Part shown: one piece after another, positions 1-7,850 of the stretch
Numbering within the stretch: the first letter of the stretch is position 1
Layout: each line of letters begins with the position of its first letter
Source: an uncultured Verrucomicrobia subdivision 3 bacterium
GTDB lineage: Bacteria > Verrucomicrobiota > Verrucomicrobiia > Limisphaerales > UBA11358
Assembly: GCA_903895255.1 (NCBI GenBank)
Contig: CAITTG010000097.1
Location: 1 to 64,000, forward strand
Direction of reading: 5' to 3'
DNA length: 64,000 nucleotides
Made by a program: the position numbers and the translations under genes
Notes under the pieces: model-generated
Databases searched by the model: none
Told to the model about the DNA's origin: nothing
The model's input: the letters and a program-made list of their open reading frames with translations, nothing else

Positions 1-20
1 ACAGGGTAAGCGGAGGTGCT

Positions 21-236
21 GCGGGTTACGGACCCGCGCGCCGGGAAATAGCGGGCGGGAGGCGAGGGGTGGGGGGTATTTCAAATGGGAGATTGCAGAT
101 TTCAAAATGTACGGACGGGGATTTATTTAGAAACTCGTTACGTCGTTTCCTACCAGATCAGAGCGGGCGGTTGGAACTGGATTCGGGGCCGAGGACTGGT
201 TGGGAATTATTGCGGCCGAGACGGCCGCACTCCGGC
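21..236. repeat. Composite intergenic repeat, copy 1
   Basis: Three conserved blocks occur in order: a GC hairpin at 21-37 (arms GCGGGT and ACCCGC), a conserved core at 119-163 containing TACGTCGTTTCCTACCAGATC, and a perfect hairpin at 212-228 (GCGGCCG, AGA loop, CGGCCGC) followed by ACTCCGG. The same blocks in the same order occur at 2149-2290. No credible gene covers this stretch. The function is unknown; it resembles a dispersed, non-coding repeat family. Confidence 0.7.
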
Positions 237-289
237 ATGGGGGGAAGAATCATCAAATTTCAAAGTTCACTATTCAGGAGTAGAGGACG

Positions 290-315
290 ATTAGGACACA
301 TAGGACGGAGGCGAC
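290..315. repeat. Short 'taggacacataggac' direct repeat
   Basis: The word TAGGACACATAGGACGGAG carries two tandem copies of ATAGGAC/TTAGGAC. It resembles the low-complexity intergenic repeats common in this kind of genome. Only one copy is in the window, so membership in a family is an inference. Confidence 0.3.
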
Positions 316-360
316 GGACGGATTTGCGGGCGGGGCGATGCAGGATATTCCAAAGTCACC

Positions 361-405
361 AGGTAAGCGAAGGTGCTGCGGGTCACGGACCCGCGCGCCG
401 GGAAA
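361..405. repeat. Second copy of the first repeat block
   Basis: This block closely matches 4-47 (GGTAAGCG-AGGTGCTGCGGGT..CGGACCCGCGCGCCGGGAAA). The hairpin at 378-394 has a full 7-bp stem (GCGGGTC/GACCCGC). Where copy 1 has a T:G pair, this copy has C:G, so the stem is preserved despite a base change. It lies about 90 bp upstream of the first glycosyltransferase start. A degenerate partial copy is at 1833-1852. Confidence 0.65.
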
Positions 406-495
406 GGGGGGCGGGGCATTCCCGGCTTGCCGCAGAGCGGGACGGGCGGCATGATGGGTTGTCCTCCGGCTGCGCGTCAGCCCTTGCACGCAAAC

Positions 496-1584
496 ATGAA
501 GACCGACTCTGATACTGTACGTTATGCTTTTTGCCTGGTGAATCGTGCCGGCTGGAAATCCATCCGGGCGCGGCTGGAAAAGTTTCTCCCGGAAGTGGTG
601 GGCGGTCAGTGGACGTTTGTTCATTTGGAAGATTACGGCCAAACCATTGGCGCGGTGACGCGCTGGCTGGGCAAGTTTCAGATGATTCATGACGTGCTGT
701 CGGGCCGGGACGCGGCCCGGGCGGCGATCCGCGCGGGGGCCACGCGCGTTGTCTTTGGCACGTACCACAATTGTCCATGGCTGCCGCAGAAGGCCGGGGT
801 GCGTTATTTCATTTACGCGGATGCCACGATCAAACAGCTCGCCAATCTCGGTTACAGCCGGCAAAACCGGGAAAGTTCGCGCATGGCGCGGATTATTTAT
901 GGCAACGGCGTGCGCCGCCAGGCCCGGGCGGGTCACCACTTTTTTTGCATGAGCCAGTGGTATGCGCGGGCGCTGCAGGCGGAACATGGCGTGCCGCCGG
1001 CGCAGATCACAATCATTCCGCCAGCCGTGGACACGGAATACTGGAGTCCGCGCACGGGGGAGCGGCGGCCGGGACCGTTCCGGGTGGTGTTTGTGGGGGC
1101 GGATTTCCTGCGCAAAGGCGGGGATGTGCTGATGGAAGTGGCGGCGAGGCCGGAGTTTGCGGGGGTGGAATGGCATTTGGTGACCAAAAGTCCGCCGGCG
1201 ACGACGGCGGCGAACATTCATATTTACACCGGCTTTAATTCGGACGCCCATGGCTTGCGGGATTTGGTGCAGCACAGCGATGTGCTGGTGCTGCCCACGC
1301 GGGCGGATTGCAGTTCGATTGTGACGATCGAGGCCGGGGCGAGCGGGATTCCTGCCATTGCCACGCGGATGGCGGGGATTGGCGAGCTGATTGACGACGG
1401 GAAAAGTGGTTTCCTGCTGGAGGAACCGACCGTCGCGCACCTGGCGGACGCTTTGCGGAAATACGTCAATGACCCGGCGCTGGCGACCGCGCACGGTGGG
1501 GCCGCGCGGAACAAAGTGGTGGCGGAGTTCGATACGCGGGTGGTGGTGGGGCGCATTCGGGAGGCGCTGCGGACGGTGAAATGA
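496..1584 (+). CDS. Glycosyltransferase, GT4-like (GT-B fold)
   Basis: This 362-residue protein probably transfers a sugar from a nucleotide-sugar donor during surface-polysaccharide assembly on the cytoplasmic side. The C-terminal half reads as a GT-B Glycos_transf_1 domain: FRVVFVGADFLRKGGDVLM opens the domain, and DVLVLPTRADCSSIVTIEA followed by GIPAIATRMAGIGELI is the usual donor-binding E-x7-E region. The N-terminal half is the less conserved acceptor domain. The frame stays open upstream to 373, but that part overlaps the hairpin repeat and looks non-coding, so I place the start at the ATG at 496. No clear Shine-Dalgarno sequence precedes it; ATGs at 451 and 454 are alternatives. It is the first of four GT-like genes on this strand. 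The acceptor and donor cannot be told from sequence alone. Confidence 0.85.
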   Translation: MKTDSDTVRYAFCLVNRAGWKSIRARLEKFLPEVVGGQWTFVHLEDYGQTIGAVTRWLGKFQMIHDVLSGRDAARAAIRAGATRVVFGTYHNCPWLPQKAGVRYFIYADATIKQLANLGYSRQNRESSRMARIIYGNGVRRQARAGHHFFCMSQWYARALQAEHGVPPAQITIIPPAVDTEYWSPRTGERRPGPFRVVFVGADFLRKGGDVLMEVAARPEFAGVEWHLVTKSPPATTAANIHIYTGFNSDAHGLRDLVQHSDVLVLPTRADCSSIVTIEAGASGIPAIATRMAGIGELIDDGKSGFLLEEPTVAHLADALRKYVNDPALATAHGGAARNKVVAEFDTRVVVGRIREALRTVK

Positions 1585-1613
1585 GGGTTGCCGGGCGGGG
1601 GACGATGCATTTT

Positions 1614-1652
1614 GACCGCGGATGGACGCCGATAAACGCAGGTAAACACGAA
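1614..1652. repeat. Intergenic 'accgcggatggacgccgataaacg' repeat
   Basis: A run of related 10-11-nt words (gcGGATGGACGCC, GATAAACGCA, GGTAAACACG) lies just after the glycosyltransferase. A related tract is at 4461-4493. Similar 'cacggatgaacacagataaacac' tracts are widespread between genes in Verrucomicrobia and Planctomycetes. No function is known to me. Confidence 0.45.
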
Positions 1653-1905
1653 AGGTTGGGTGGTGAAGGGTGAGAAGCTGCGCGGGCGGGGATTTTAACG
1701 TTGCGGCACCCGGGGACGGGCGCGCTCCGGTGTTTGGGGAATACCACCGCGAAACAATATTATCTGGCAAGCGGCAGAATTCCTTGCGCGATGAGGCGGC
1801 AGGTTCATTTTGACGCCGACTTGCAAGGCGACGTGCTGCGGGTTGCGGACCCATAAGCGTTAACCTTAAACCTGGAGCTTGTTTTAAGGTATTGCCAAGC
1901 ATCAG

Positions 1906-2079
1906 CTCTGCGTGCTCGGCGACTCTGCGCGTGCCATGTTAGGTGCCTTGGCCGGGGGTATCCGTCGCCGCCGGCCGCCCCTTAACGATCCGCGTGCCGC
2001 CAGCTTGCATGCGTTCCAAACCCAAGTTAAGCACCAGTCCCAACGGAAATTTTCGCGCAGAGTCGCAGAGGCCGCAGAG
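1906..2079. repeat. 174-bp element bounded by a 25-bp inverted repeat
   Basis: The left end (1906-1930, CTCTGCGTGCTCGGCGACTC..) and the right end (2055-2079, GCGCAGAGTCGCAGAGGCCG..) are inverted copies matching at 22 of 25 positions. Each arm contains the CGCAGAG word. No convincing coding sequence lies between them. It could be a MITE-like relic or two independent insertions of a common CGCAGAG repeat. No target-site duplication was recognised. Confidence 0.5.
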
Positions 2080-2107
2080 AAAACCCAACCTGATTTTAAA
2101 AAATAAG

Positions 2108-2141
2108 TTAACCTGACGATTCCTTTTAATGTTCAGGTTAA
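2108..2141. repeat. Perfect 9-bp inverted repeat (TTAACCTGA / TCAGGTTAA)
   Basis: The arms at 2108-2116 and 2133-2141 are exact inverted copies separated by 16 nt. There is no T-run after it, so it is not a convincing terminator. It sits between the 174-bp element and the second composite repeat, inside the 764-bp gene-free interval 1585-2348. Confidence 0.5.
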
Positions 2142-2148
2142 TGTTTAT

Positions 2149-2290
2149 GGGTCACGGACCCGCGCGCCGGGGATTGACAAGGTTGTTCGGGGCAGGGAAC
2201 GGGCCGGATTTATTCAGAAACTCCGCACGTCGTTTCCTGCAAGATCAGGGTTTGGGCAGGATTATTGCGGCCGAGACGGCCGCACTCCGG
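2149..2290. repeat. Composite intergenic repeat, copy 2
   Basis: It repeats the order seen at 21-236: the first hairpin at 2149-2161 (GGGTC ACG GACCC), the core at 2206-2250 with the block ACGTCGTTTCCTGCAAGATC, and the second hairpin at 2267-2283, identical to 212-228, followed by ACTCCGG. It is 74 bp shorter than copy 1 because the spacers differ. It ends about 60 bp before the next glycosyltransferase start, so it may lie in that gene's leader. Confidence 0.7.
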
Positions 2291-2348
2291 GGATTGGCGG
2301 GCTGCCTTTAGCCTTTCCGCTCCGGCGGGTGCCCGTTACACTTCCACC

Positions 2349-3386
2349 ATGCCGTTGTCGCCGGACAAACATATATGGCCGCGCCTGAGTTTCATCATGC
2401 CCACGCTGAATGCGGGGGCGTTGCTGGACAATATCCTCGCGTCCATCCACCGGCAGACTTATCCGCGCGACCGTTACGAAATCATCCTGGCAGACGCGCA
2501 TTCCACGGATGACACCCGGAAAATCGCGGCCCGGTACGGAGCCATCGTGCTGGATGACAACGGGAAGAACATGGAGGAGGGCAAGCGCCTGGCGCTGCGC
2601 CAGGCCACGGGCGACTACATTGTGTTCGTGGACGCGGACAATGAAATCACGCATCCGGATTACATCGAGCTGGCGGTGGGGGCGCTGGCGGACAATCCCC
2701 AGGCGCTGGGGGTGGAAGGCTATTATCTGCCCTCGCCGAAAATGAGTTCGCTGTGCGCCTACCTCACGCACCGGTTGCACATCAGCGACCCGATTTGCTG
2801 GTTGATGAGCACCAATCCCCGGTTGCTGGCCCGGCAGGGGGAAGTGGAGCACTGGGCGCTGCCGCCGGGCACCCAGTCATATCCGCTGGGGGCCAATGGT
2901 TTTGTCTACCGGCGGGCCGATTTGGAATCGGTGCAGGCGGATGAAAAATTTCAAGACACGCACGTGGCGATGTTTTTGATGAGGAACGGCAAGCGCGAAT
3001 GGCTGCGGATCGCGGGCCGCGGGGTGCATCATTATTATGTGCAGACGATGCCCGGCTTCATCCACAAACGGCGGCGGGCGATTGTGCATTTTCTGCGGGT
3101 GCAGGAGGAAATGCCGGTGAACTGGATGAAGGAAAAGCCGCCCATTCCCCTGTGGCTGGCGGGGGTTTATTGCGCCACGTTCGTGGGGCCCCTCTGGCAT
3201 ACCGTGCTCGGCTTGGTCCGGGACCGGGACGGGCGCTGGCTCTGGCATGTGCCGGCGAGCGTGGGCAGCCTGCTCGGCAGCGCGTGGGGGGTGCTCACCT
3301 ACCGCCGGCACCGCCGGGACGGCACGGGAAATCTGATCGCCAAATTGCAAACCAAACAAGCCTTGTTGAAAACCGATGGAAAGTAA
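2349..3386 (+). CDS. Glycosyltransferase family 2
   Basis: A 345-residue GT-A-fold glycosyltransferase. The nucleotide-binding N-terminus is LSFIMPTLNAGALLDNIL at residues 13-30, ADAHSTDDT is at about 48-56, and the metal-binding DXD appears as FVDADNE with Asp95 and Asp97. The C-terminal part (about 265-325) has two hydrophobic stretches that may anchor it to the inner membrane. The frame is open from 2265, but the extra N-terminal residues fall in repeat DNA, so the ATG at 2349 is preferred. The next GT gene overlaps its end by 11 bp, implying one transcript and coupled translation. It probably acts in polysaccharide or glycan assembly; the sugar is unknown. Confidence 0.88.
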   Translation: MPLSPDKHIWPRLSFIMPTLNAGALLDNILASIHRQTYPRDRYEIILADAHSTDDTRKIAARYGAIVLDDNGKNMEEGKRLALRQATGDYIVFVDADNEITHPDYIELAVGALADNPQALGVEGYYLPSPKMSSLCAYLTHRLHISDPICWLMSTNPRLLARQGEVEHWALPPGTQSYPLGANGFVYRRADLESVQADEKFQDTHVAMFLMRNGKREWLRIAGRGVHHYYVQTMPGFIHKRRRAIVHFLRVQEEMPVNWMKEKPPIPLWLAGVYCATFVGPLWHTVLGLVRDRDGRWLWHVPASVGSLLGSAWGVLTYRRHRRDGTGNLIAKLQTKQALLKTDGK

Positions 3387-4449
3387 TCTCGAACGCTTCG
3401 GCCGCCCGACCGGCCAGCCCCGCGTCAGTATTGTGGTGCTCAATTACAACGGGTCCGGCTGGCTGCCCAGATGCTTCGCCTCCATCAAAGCCCAAACGAT
3501 GGCGGATCACATTGAAACCATTCTGGTGGACAATTGCTCCACGGATGACTCCGTGCCGGTCGCCCGGAAATTGCTGGCGGATTTTCCGATGGCGGTGATC
3601 GTGAAGAATTCCCGGAACCTGGGGTTCTGCGAGGGCAACAACACGGGGGCCCGGGTGGCGCAGGGACGCTACCTGCTGTTTTTGAACAATGACACCTGGC
3701 TGGAGCCGGATTGCATGGCACTGCTGCTGGACGGCACGGAACAGGCCGGCGCGGTGGCATCCACGCCCTATGTGCTGAATTACCCGGACAACTCGTTTCA
3801 AGATTTTGGGTTTTACGGGTTTGATATTTTTGGCCTGCCGAGTTCCTCGATGCCCGCGACCGCGACCCGGGAAATTTTCATTCCCGGCGGCTGCTCGTAT
3901 TTGATTCGCACGGATGTGTTCCAGGCGGTGGGCGAGTTCGACGCGGAATTTTTCATTTATTCGGATGATTCAGATTTGTCCTGGCGGGTGTGGATTGCGG
4001 GTCACCGCATTGCCGGGGTGTTTCCGGCGAAGGTCCACCATCGCGGGGCGGCGGGCGTGAACCCGTCCGGGGGCATACAGACGGTGGAATTCCGGACGAA
4101 TGACCGCAAACGCTTTCTGACCAACCGCAACAGCCTGCTGACGCTGCTCTACAATTGCCAGCACATCCTGCTGCTGCTGCTCATTCCGCTGATCCCGCTG
4201 TTGTTTGCAGAGTCGCTGGCGGGCAGTGTGCTGCTCCGGCGCTGGTCGTTCGTGCGCGCGAGCTTTTGGGAGCCGCTGCGCGATTGCTGGCGGTTGCGCG
4301 GGCTGATCGCCGCGCGGCGCCGGCGGGTGGCGGCGTTCCGGAAGCGCTCGGATTTCTGGATGTTGCGGTTTTTCCGGCTGCGCTTGAACCGCTGGGGGGA
4401 AATCGTGCGGGTGTTTAAACTGGGGATGCCCCGGGTGGATGCGCGCTGA
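3376..4449 (+). CDS. Glycosyltransferase family 2, rhamnosyltransferase-like
   Basis: A 357-residue GT2 protein with RVSIVVLNYNGSGWL at residues 16-30, VDNCSTDDS at 51-59, and FLNNDTWLE, whose N-N-D (104-106) replaces a strict DXD, as in many rhamnosyl/GT2 WcaE-like enzymes. GGCSYLIRTDVFQAVGEFD and FIYSDDSDLSWRVW are the conserved acceptor-side motifs. A hydrophobic segment near 255-285 (HILLLLLIPLIPLLF) suggests membrane association. The start overlaps the preceding GT gene by 11 bp. The C-terminus is very Arg-rich. It is likely part of the same polysaccharide operon. Confidence 0.9.
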   Translation: MESNLERFGRPTGQPRVSIVVLNYNGSGWLPRCFASIKAQTMADHIETILVDNCSTDDSVPVARKLLADFPMAVIVKNSRNLGFCEGNNTGARVAQGRYLLFLNNDTWLEPDCMALLLDGTEQAGAVASTPYVLNYPDNSFQDFGFYGFDIFGLPSSSMPATATREIFIPGGCSYLIRTDVFQAVGEFDAEFFIYSDDSDLSWRVWIAGHRIAGVFPAKVHHRGAAGVNPSGGIQTVEFRTNDRKRFLTNRNSLLTLLYNCQHILLLLLIPLIPLLFAESLAGSVLLRRWSFVRASFWEPLRDCWRLRGLIAARRRRVAAFRKRSDFWMLRFFRLRLNRWGEIVRVFKLGMPRVDAR

Positions 4450-4460
4450 GCTGGTTTTTA

Positions 4461-4493
4461 GCCACGGATGAAACACCGATTAACACCGATGGG
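4461..4493. repeat. Intergenic 'cacggatgaaacaccgattaac' repeat
   Basis: Tandem-like words CACGGATGAA, ACACCGATTA and ACACCGATGG occur just after a glycosyltransferase stop. The tract is related to 1614-1652. It belongs to a commonly seen but unexplained type of intergenic repeat. Confidence 0.45.
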
Positions 4494-4564
4494 AAACAGG
4501 ACTTTAAACGCTGGCGGTTTGGGCGGGGCACCCATGGCGCCAATGTCACGCTGGTCTAATTAGG

Positions 4565-5413
4565 ATGAGCGCGCCCACCCATGACCTGGCGGTTTGCTAC
4601 CGGATTTATCCGGGGCTGTCCGGCCAGCCCGCGTTTGGCCTGAAGGACAAGCTGACGATGGTGCGGCTGAACTTGGAGACCTTCAAAGCGGCGCTCGGCG
4701 GGTTGAAGGTCAAACTGTGGGTGATTCTGGACAACTGTCCGCCGGCGTATCGCACCCTGGTGACGGGCCTCTTCGCGGACACCGACCTGGAGATCATCGC
4801 CACGGATACAAAGCTGGGGAATGAAGGGACTTTTTTAAAGCAGTTGGAGATATTGTGCGGGCAGACGGCGGCGGAGCTGGTTTATTTCGCCGAGGATGAT
4901 TATTTGTACCTGCCGGGCGGCCTGGAAACGACCGTGGGTTTCATGCGCCGCCACCCCGAGGCTGATTTTTCGACCTTGTACGACCACGCGGACTACCATG
5001 CGAAATACATCCACCGCCAGCGGGGGCGGGCATTTGAGGAGGGGGGACGCCGCTGGCGCACGGTGGCTTCCACCTGCCTGACCTTCATGGCGCGACGCCA
5101 GGCGCTCGCGGAAACCCGGGCGGTCTTCGCCACGTACGCCCGTAAAAATTCGGATTTGGGCCTTTGGCTGGCCCTGACCAAAACCCGCGCGGTGAATCCG
5201 TGGAGCATCCTGCGCAGCCTGGGTGATGGTTTGTTTTTCACCGCCTCACACCTGCTGGCCTGGCGCCACGCCGGGCGGCAGCTCCTGTTTGGCCGCCGGC
5301 AAACGCTGTGGGCCGCCACGCCGGCACTCGCGACGCATCTGGACGCCCGGGGACTGGCTCCGGGAGTGGATTGGCCGGCGCGGGTGGAACGCAATCTCCG
5401 CCCGGAGGCCTGA
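4565..5413 (+). CDS. Putative GT-A-like glycosyltransferase
   Basis: A 282-residue cytosolic protein that I do not match to a named family. It looks like a GT-A enzyme: LKVKLWVILDNCPPAY (about 47-62) resembles the first beta-strand region of nucleotide-sugar binding, and ELVYFAEDDYLYLPGG carries a candidate metal-binding acidic triad (Glu110-Asp111-Asp112) at the place of a DXD. There is no signal peptide or clear membrane span. It follows the two GT2 genes by about 115 bp, and TTAGG precedes the ATG. The most likely role is a transferase of the same polysaccharide locus; the family assignment is an inference. Confidence 0.65.
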   Translation: MSAPTHDLAVCYRIYPGLSGQPAFGLKDKLTMVRLNLETFKAALGGLKVKLWVILDNCPPAYRTLVTGLFADTDLEIIATDTKLGNEGTFLKQLEILCGQTAAELVYFAEDDYLYLPGGLETTVGFMRRHPEADFSTLYDHADYHAKYIHRQRGRAFEEGGRRWRTVASTCLTFMARRQALAETRAVFATYARKNSDLGLWLALTKTRAVNPWSILRSLGDGLFFTASHLLAWRHAGRQLLFGRRQTLWAATPALATHLDARGLAPGVDWPARVERNLRPEA

Positions 5414-5478
5414 GCATCCCACGGCAGGCTTGCATATTATGCTGGAGTGGGGAACTATCATATAAATTTGCCGGAAGT

Positions 5479-5513
5479 CTCCCTGCGAGAGCGGGGAGGC
5501 CAGGTTATTTTTT
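5479..5513 (+). terminator. Candidate rho-independent terminator
   Basis: An 8-bp stem (CTCCCTGC/GCGGGGAG, one T:G pair) closed by a GAGA tetraloop at 5479-5498 is followed nine bases later by a T-rich run (5507-5513). The distance to the T-run is longer than usual, so efficiency is doubtful. It would separate the glycosyltransferases from the methyltransferase. Confidence 0.4.
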
Positions 5514-5566
5514 GAAATTTTAAGCAAACTCACGAATCGAAACCCGGGAATAATTGCAACTGTCCA

Positions 5567-6313
5567 ATGTTTTACGAACTAACGATTGCCTTGCGGACGA
5601 TCCGCCAGGAGGGCTTCAAGCCATTGCTGGAAAAAATCAGCCTTTATTTTCGCCAGTTGGGCTGGGGGTTGCAGTTTCTGAACCTCCCCCTGCCCCACGG
5701 CAAGCCGCCGGAGGAGGTGCTGCATTTCTGTTTTGACACGGCCGGCGACTTGATTGGCCCTTCGCAAATCCATTCGGAAATCCTGGCCCTGGCGCGACTG
5801 GTCAAAGAGCGCAAACCCAAGGTGGTCGTTGAAATTGGCACGGCCAAGGGCGGCACCTTGTGCATTTTGTGCTGCGTGGCCGAACCAACGGCCACCGTGA
5901 TCAGCATTGATTTGCCCGGAGGCGTTCATGGCGGCGGTTATCCCCGCTGGCGGTCGATCATTTACCGCCGGTTTGCGCAGCCCAAACAGTCGCTGCATCT
6001 GTTGCGTTTGGATTCCCATCTAACCAGCACCCTGGACCAGCTCAAAGCGGTGCTCCCGGCCGGGGGCATTGATTTGCTATTTCTGGACGGCGATCACACG
6101 TATGCCGGCGTCAAACAGGATTTTGAAATGTATTCCCCCCTCGTGCGCCGCGGCGGCCTGGTGGTTTTTCATGATATCTGCGTGCATCCCCCGGAGTATA
6201 ACTGCCAGGTTGACGAATACTGGCAGGAGGTCCGAAAGCAATACAAGAGCTGGGAATACGTGGAGAATCCCAAGCAGGGGATGTATGGCATTGGAGTCGT
6301 GGAGCTGGCCTGA
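5567..6313 (+). CDS. Class I SAM-dependent methyltransferase (cephalosporin-hydroxylase/Methyltransf_24-like)
   Basis: A 248-residue cytosolic methyltransferase. The SAM-binding glycine-rich motif I is VVVEIGTAKGGTL (residues 87-99), an acidic residue after the next strand is ISIDLPGG, and LLFLDGDHTYAGVKQD (about 168-184) and VVFHDI are the motifs typical of the CmcI/Methyltransf_24 group. Such enzymes are frequent in O-antigen, capsule and rhamnose-methylation loci, which fits the four upstream GT genes. It ends 6 bp before a convergent gene. A hydroxylase role is less likely than O-methylation of a sugar or lipid; the substrate is unknown. Confidence 0.82.
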   Translation: MFYELTIALRTIRQEGFKPLLEKISLYFRQLGWGLQFLNLPLPHGKPPEEVLHFCFDTAGDLIGPSQIHSEILALARLVKERKPKVVVEIGTAKGGTLCILCCVAEPTATVISIDLPGGVHGGGYPRWRSIIYRRFAQPKQSLHLLRLDSHLTSTLDQLKAVLPAGGIDLLFLDGDHTYAGVKQDFEMYSPLVRRGGLVVFHDICVHPPEYNCQVDEYWQEVRKQYKSWEYVENPKQGMYGIGVVELA

Positions 6314-6319
6314 AAATTC

Positions 6320-7039
6320 CTACCACCAAGCAAAGCCAGGATCGGGGGTGGTTCCATCAAAACTCGCCACGTTGGCGGGAAATTTATAATACTCCGCGTG
6401 CAGGTCGCCAAATAGCATGTCAAAATTGTGCCGGCCTTTGTCACCATGCCAGTTGCTCATGGGATTATTAATATCCCGGTCGGCAAACCACGGCCAGTCG
6501 CCCGCAATGATTTTATTAACCGGGTGTTTGCCCACGACGGCGGCTTTAATGGAAGGTATCACCGTGCCGGTCAGCGCCCCGTTATCCCCCCCGACAACGG
6601 CCGTGGCATAGCGGTCGGGTGACCGCCAGACCATCAAATAACTATTGCCATAGGCGTCCCAACAGTTGGGGGCAATCGTTGGGTAAAGCGCATCGCCCTG
6701 GTCGCAGGGACAATGAAAGCAGGAATAGTTAACGGTGTATTTATTTAGCGGACGGTTGGTTGCCGCATAGGAACCACCGTGCGCGGTGGTGTTGCCAAGC
6801 TGCCCGCCAAAGGTGGCAAATTCGGAATAACAGGGGTAATTGCCATTGAAATCCTCAATATACAGGCTGAAGGCAATCCCCATTTGCTTTTCATTATTGA
6901 GGCACTGAATACGCAAGGCTCTTGACTTGGCCCGGGCGAGCGCCGGGAGCAGCATGGCCGCGAGGATGGCAATGATGGCAATCACCACCAGCAACTCAAT
7001 GAGCGTAAAACCGCCACGGCGTGGAGGCGTTGGCATCAT
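6320..7039 (-). CDS. Prepilin-type N-terminal cleavage/methylation protein (H-X9-DG type)
   Basis: A 239-residue type II secretion/type IV pilin-like protein. The class III signal is [20 protein letters not shown], with a predicted cut after Gly and N-methylation of Phe, and Glu at position 5 of the mature protein. The region [23 protein letters not shown] and the C-terminal [23 protein letters not shown] match the H-X9-DG family, but the usual FADGH is FGDLH here. Two ATGs (7039 and 7036) are adjacent; AAGGA lies 5 bp upstream and TATAAG (an extended -10-like box) about 25 bp further. Genomes of this phylum encode many such proteins; the role of the individual copy is unknown. Confidence 0.9.
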   Translation of the reverse strand: MMPTPPRRGGFTLIELLVVIAIIAILAAMLLPALARAKSRALRIQCLNNEKQMGIAFSLYIEDFNGNYPCYSEFATFGGQLGNTTAHGGSYAATNRPLNKYTVNYSCFHCPCDQGDALYPTIAPNCWDAYGNSYLMVWRSPDRYATAVVGGDNGALTGTVIPSIKAAVVGKHPVNKIIAGDWPWFADRDINNPMSNWHGDKGRHNFDMLFGDLHAEYYKFPANVASFDGTTPDPGFAWW

Positions 7040-7145
7040 GGCATCCTTTATTAAAGACTAAAACTCTTATACCAGTCTTTGCCGGGAAACGCGAGGGCAA
7101 ACCAAACGGACTAACAGAGACACCGAAGGAGCGCGGCCGATGGCC

Positions 7146-7850
7146 TCAGCGCCGCGCGCCAAAGACACTGTCTAAAATGACTTCCTTGGTTTTCCAGAGC
7201 AGCGCCATGGTCATGGCCAGGGGCAGCAACGCGAAGAAAACCAGCAGCCAGAACCCGCCGTGCTCGATCCACACCAGGATGAGGGAGATGGTGGCGCCGG
7301 GCTGGGGCACCTGCAGCAGCCCCACATAGGCGCCCGCAAGCAACAAGAGGGTGACGAGCAGACTCCGGTTTAAGGCCGTGAACTGGCGGGTTTCGTGCCG
7401 CAGGGTTTCATCCGGCAGCATGGCGCCGAGCCGCTCGATCACCTGGTTGAGATGATAAAGGAAAATCAACGCCGTGAGTTGCAACACCACCACCATGGTG
7501 GTGAAGTAGAGCTGGCCCGGCATTTTGTTGTGCCAATAGACGAAAGGGCAGAGTCCGAAGTTGATGAGGCCCGTAAATTTGGCGCGGTCCAGGGCGCGGA
7601 GCCAGGGGCGCTCGGTTTTGTTGAAGCCGCCCAGCAGCCAGAGTCCGTAAAGCAACAGGGCATTGGCGGCGAGGACCGGCAGCAGGCCCAAGGGTTTCAG
7701 CCAGTCCGCCCGGGCGGTTTCCGCGGAAACCACGAGGGCGACGGGCAAACCCCAGAAGAGCGCGGACAAGCCCCGCGCCAGCCGGCCCAGTGAACGCAGC
7801 AGGGCGGCCTCGCCCCGCGGGTCCGGACCCGGATTGTGGTTGGCGGTCAA
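7146..7850 (-). CDS. Integral membrane protein of unknown function
   Basis: A 234-residue protein with about five or six predicted membrane spans (for example GLSALFWGLPVALVVS, LGLLPVLAANALLLYGLWLLGG, LYFTTMVVVLQLTALIFLY, LLVTLLLLAGAYVGLL, GGFWLLVFFALLPLAMTMALLW). I do not recognise a family or catalytic motif. The start is TTG at 7850, overlapping the TGA of speA by four bases (TTGA), so translation is probably coupled to speA. The coupling suggests a shared regulator rather than a known polyamine function; transport is possible but not shown. Confidence 0.7.
   Translation of the reverse strand: MTANHNPGPDPRGEAALLRSLGRLARGLSALFWGLPVALVVSAETARADWLKPLGLLPVLAANALLLYGLWLLGGFNKTERPWLRALDRAKFTGLINFGLCPFVYWHNKMPGQLYFTTMVVVLQLTALIFLYHLNQVIERLGAMLPDETLRHETRQFTALNRSLLVTLLLLAGAYVGLLQVPQPGATISLILVWIEHGGFWLLVFFALLPLAMTMALLWKTKEVILDSVFGARR

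Noticed and set aside
274-1902. 542-codon minus-strand frame over the first glycosyltransferase
   Set aside because: Very Arg/Pro/His-rich, with no domain, and it crosses the repeat DNA. The plus-strand GT4 motifs are clear.
1912-2106. 64-codon frame in the gene-free interval 1585-2348
   Set aside because: It runs through the 174-bp inverted-repeat element and has no features of a real small protein.
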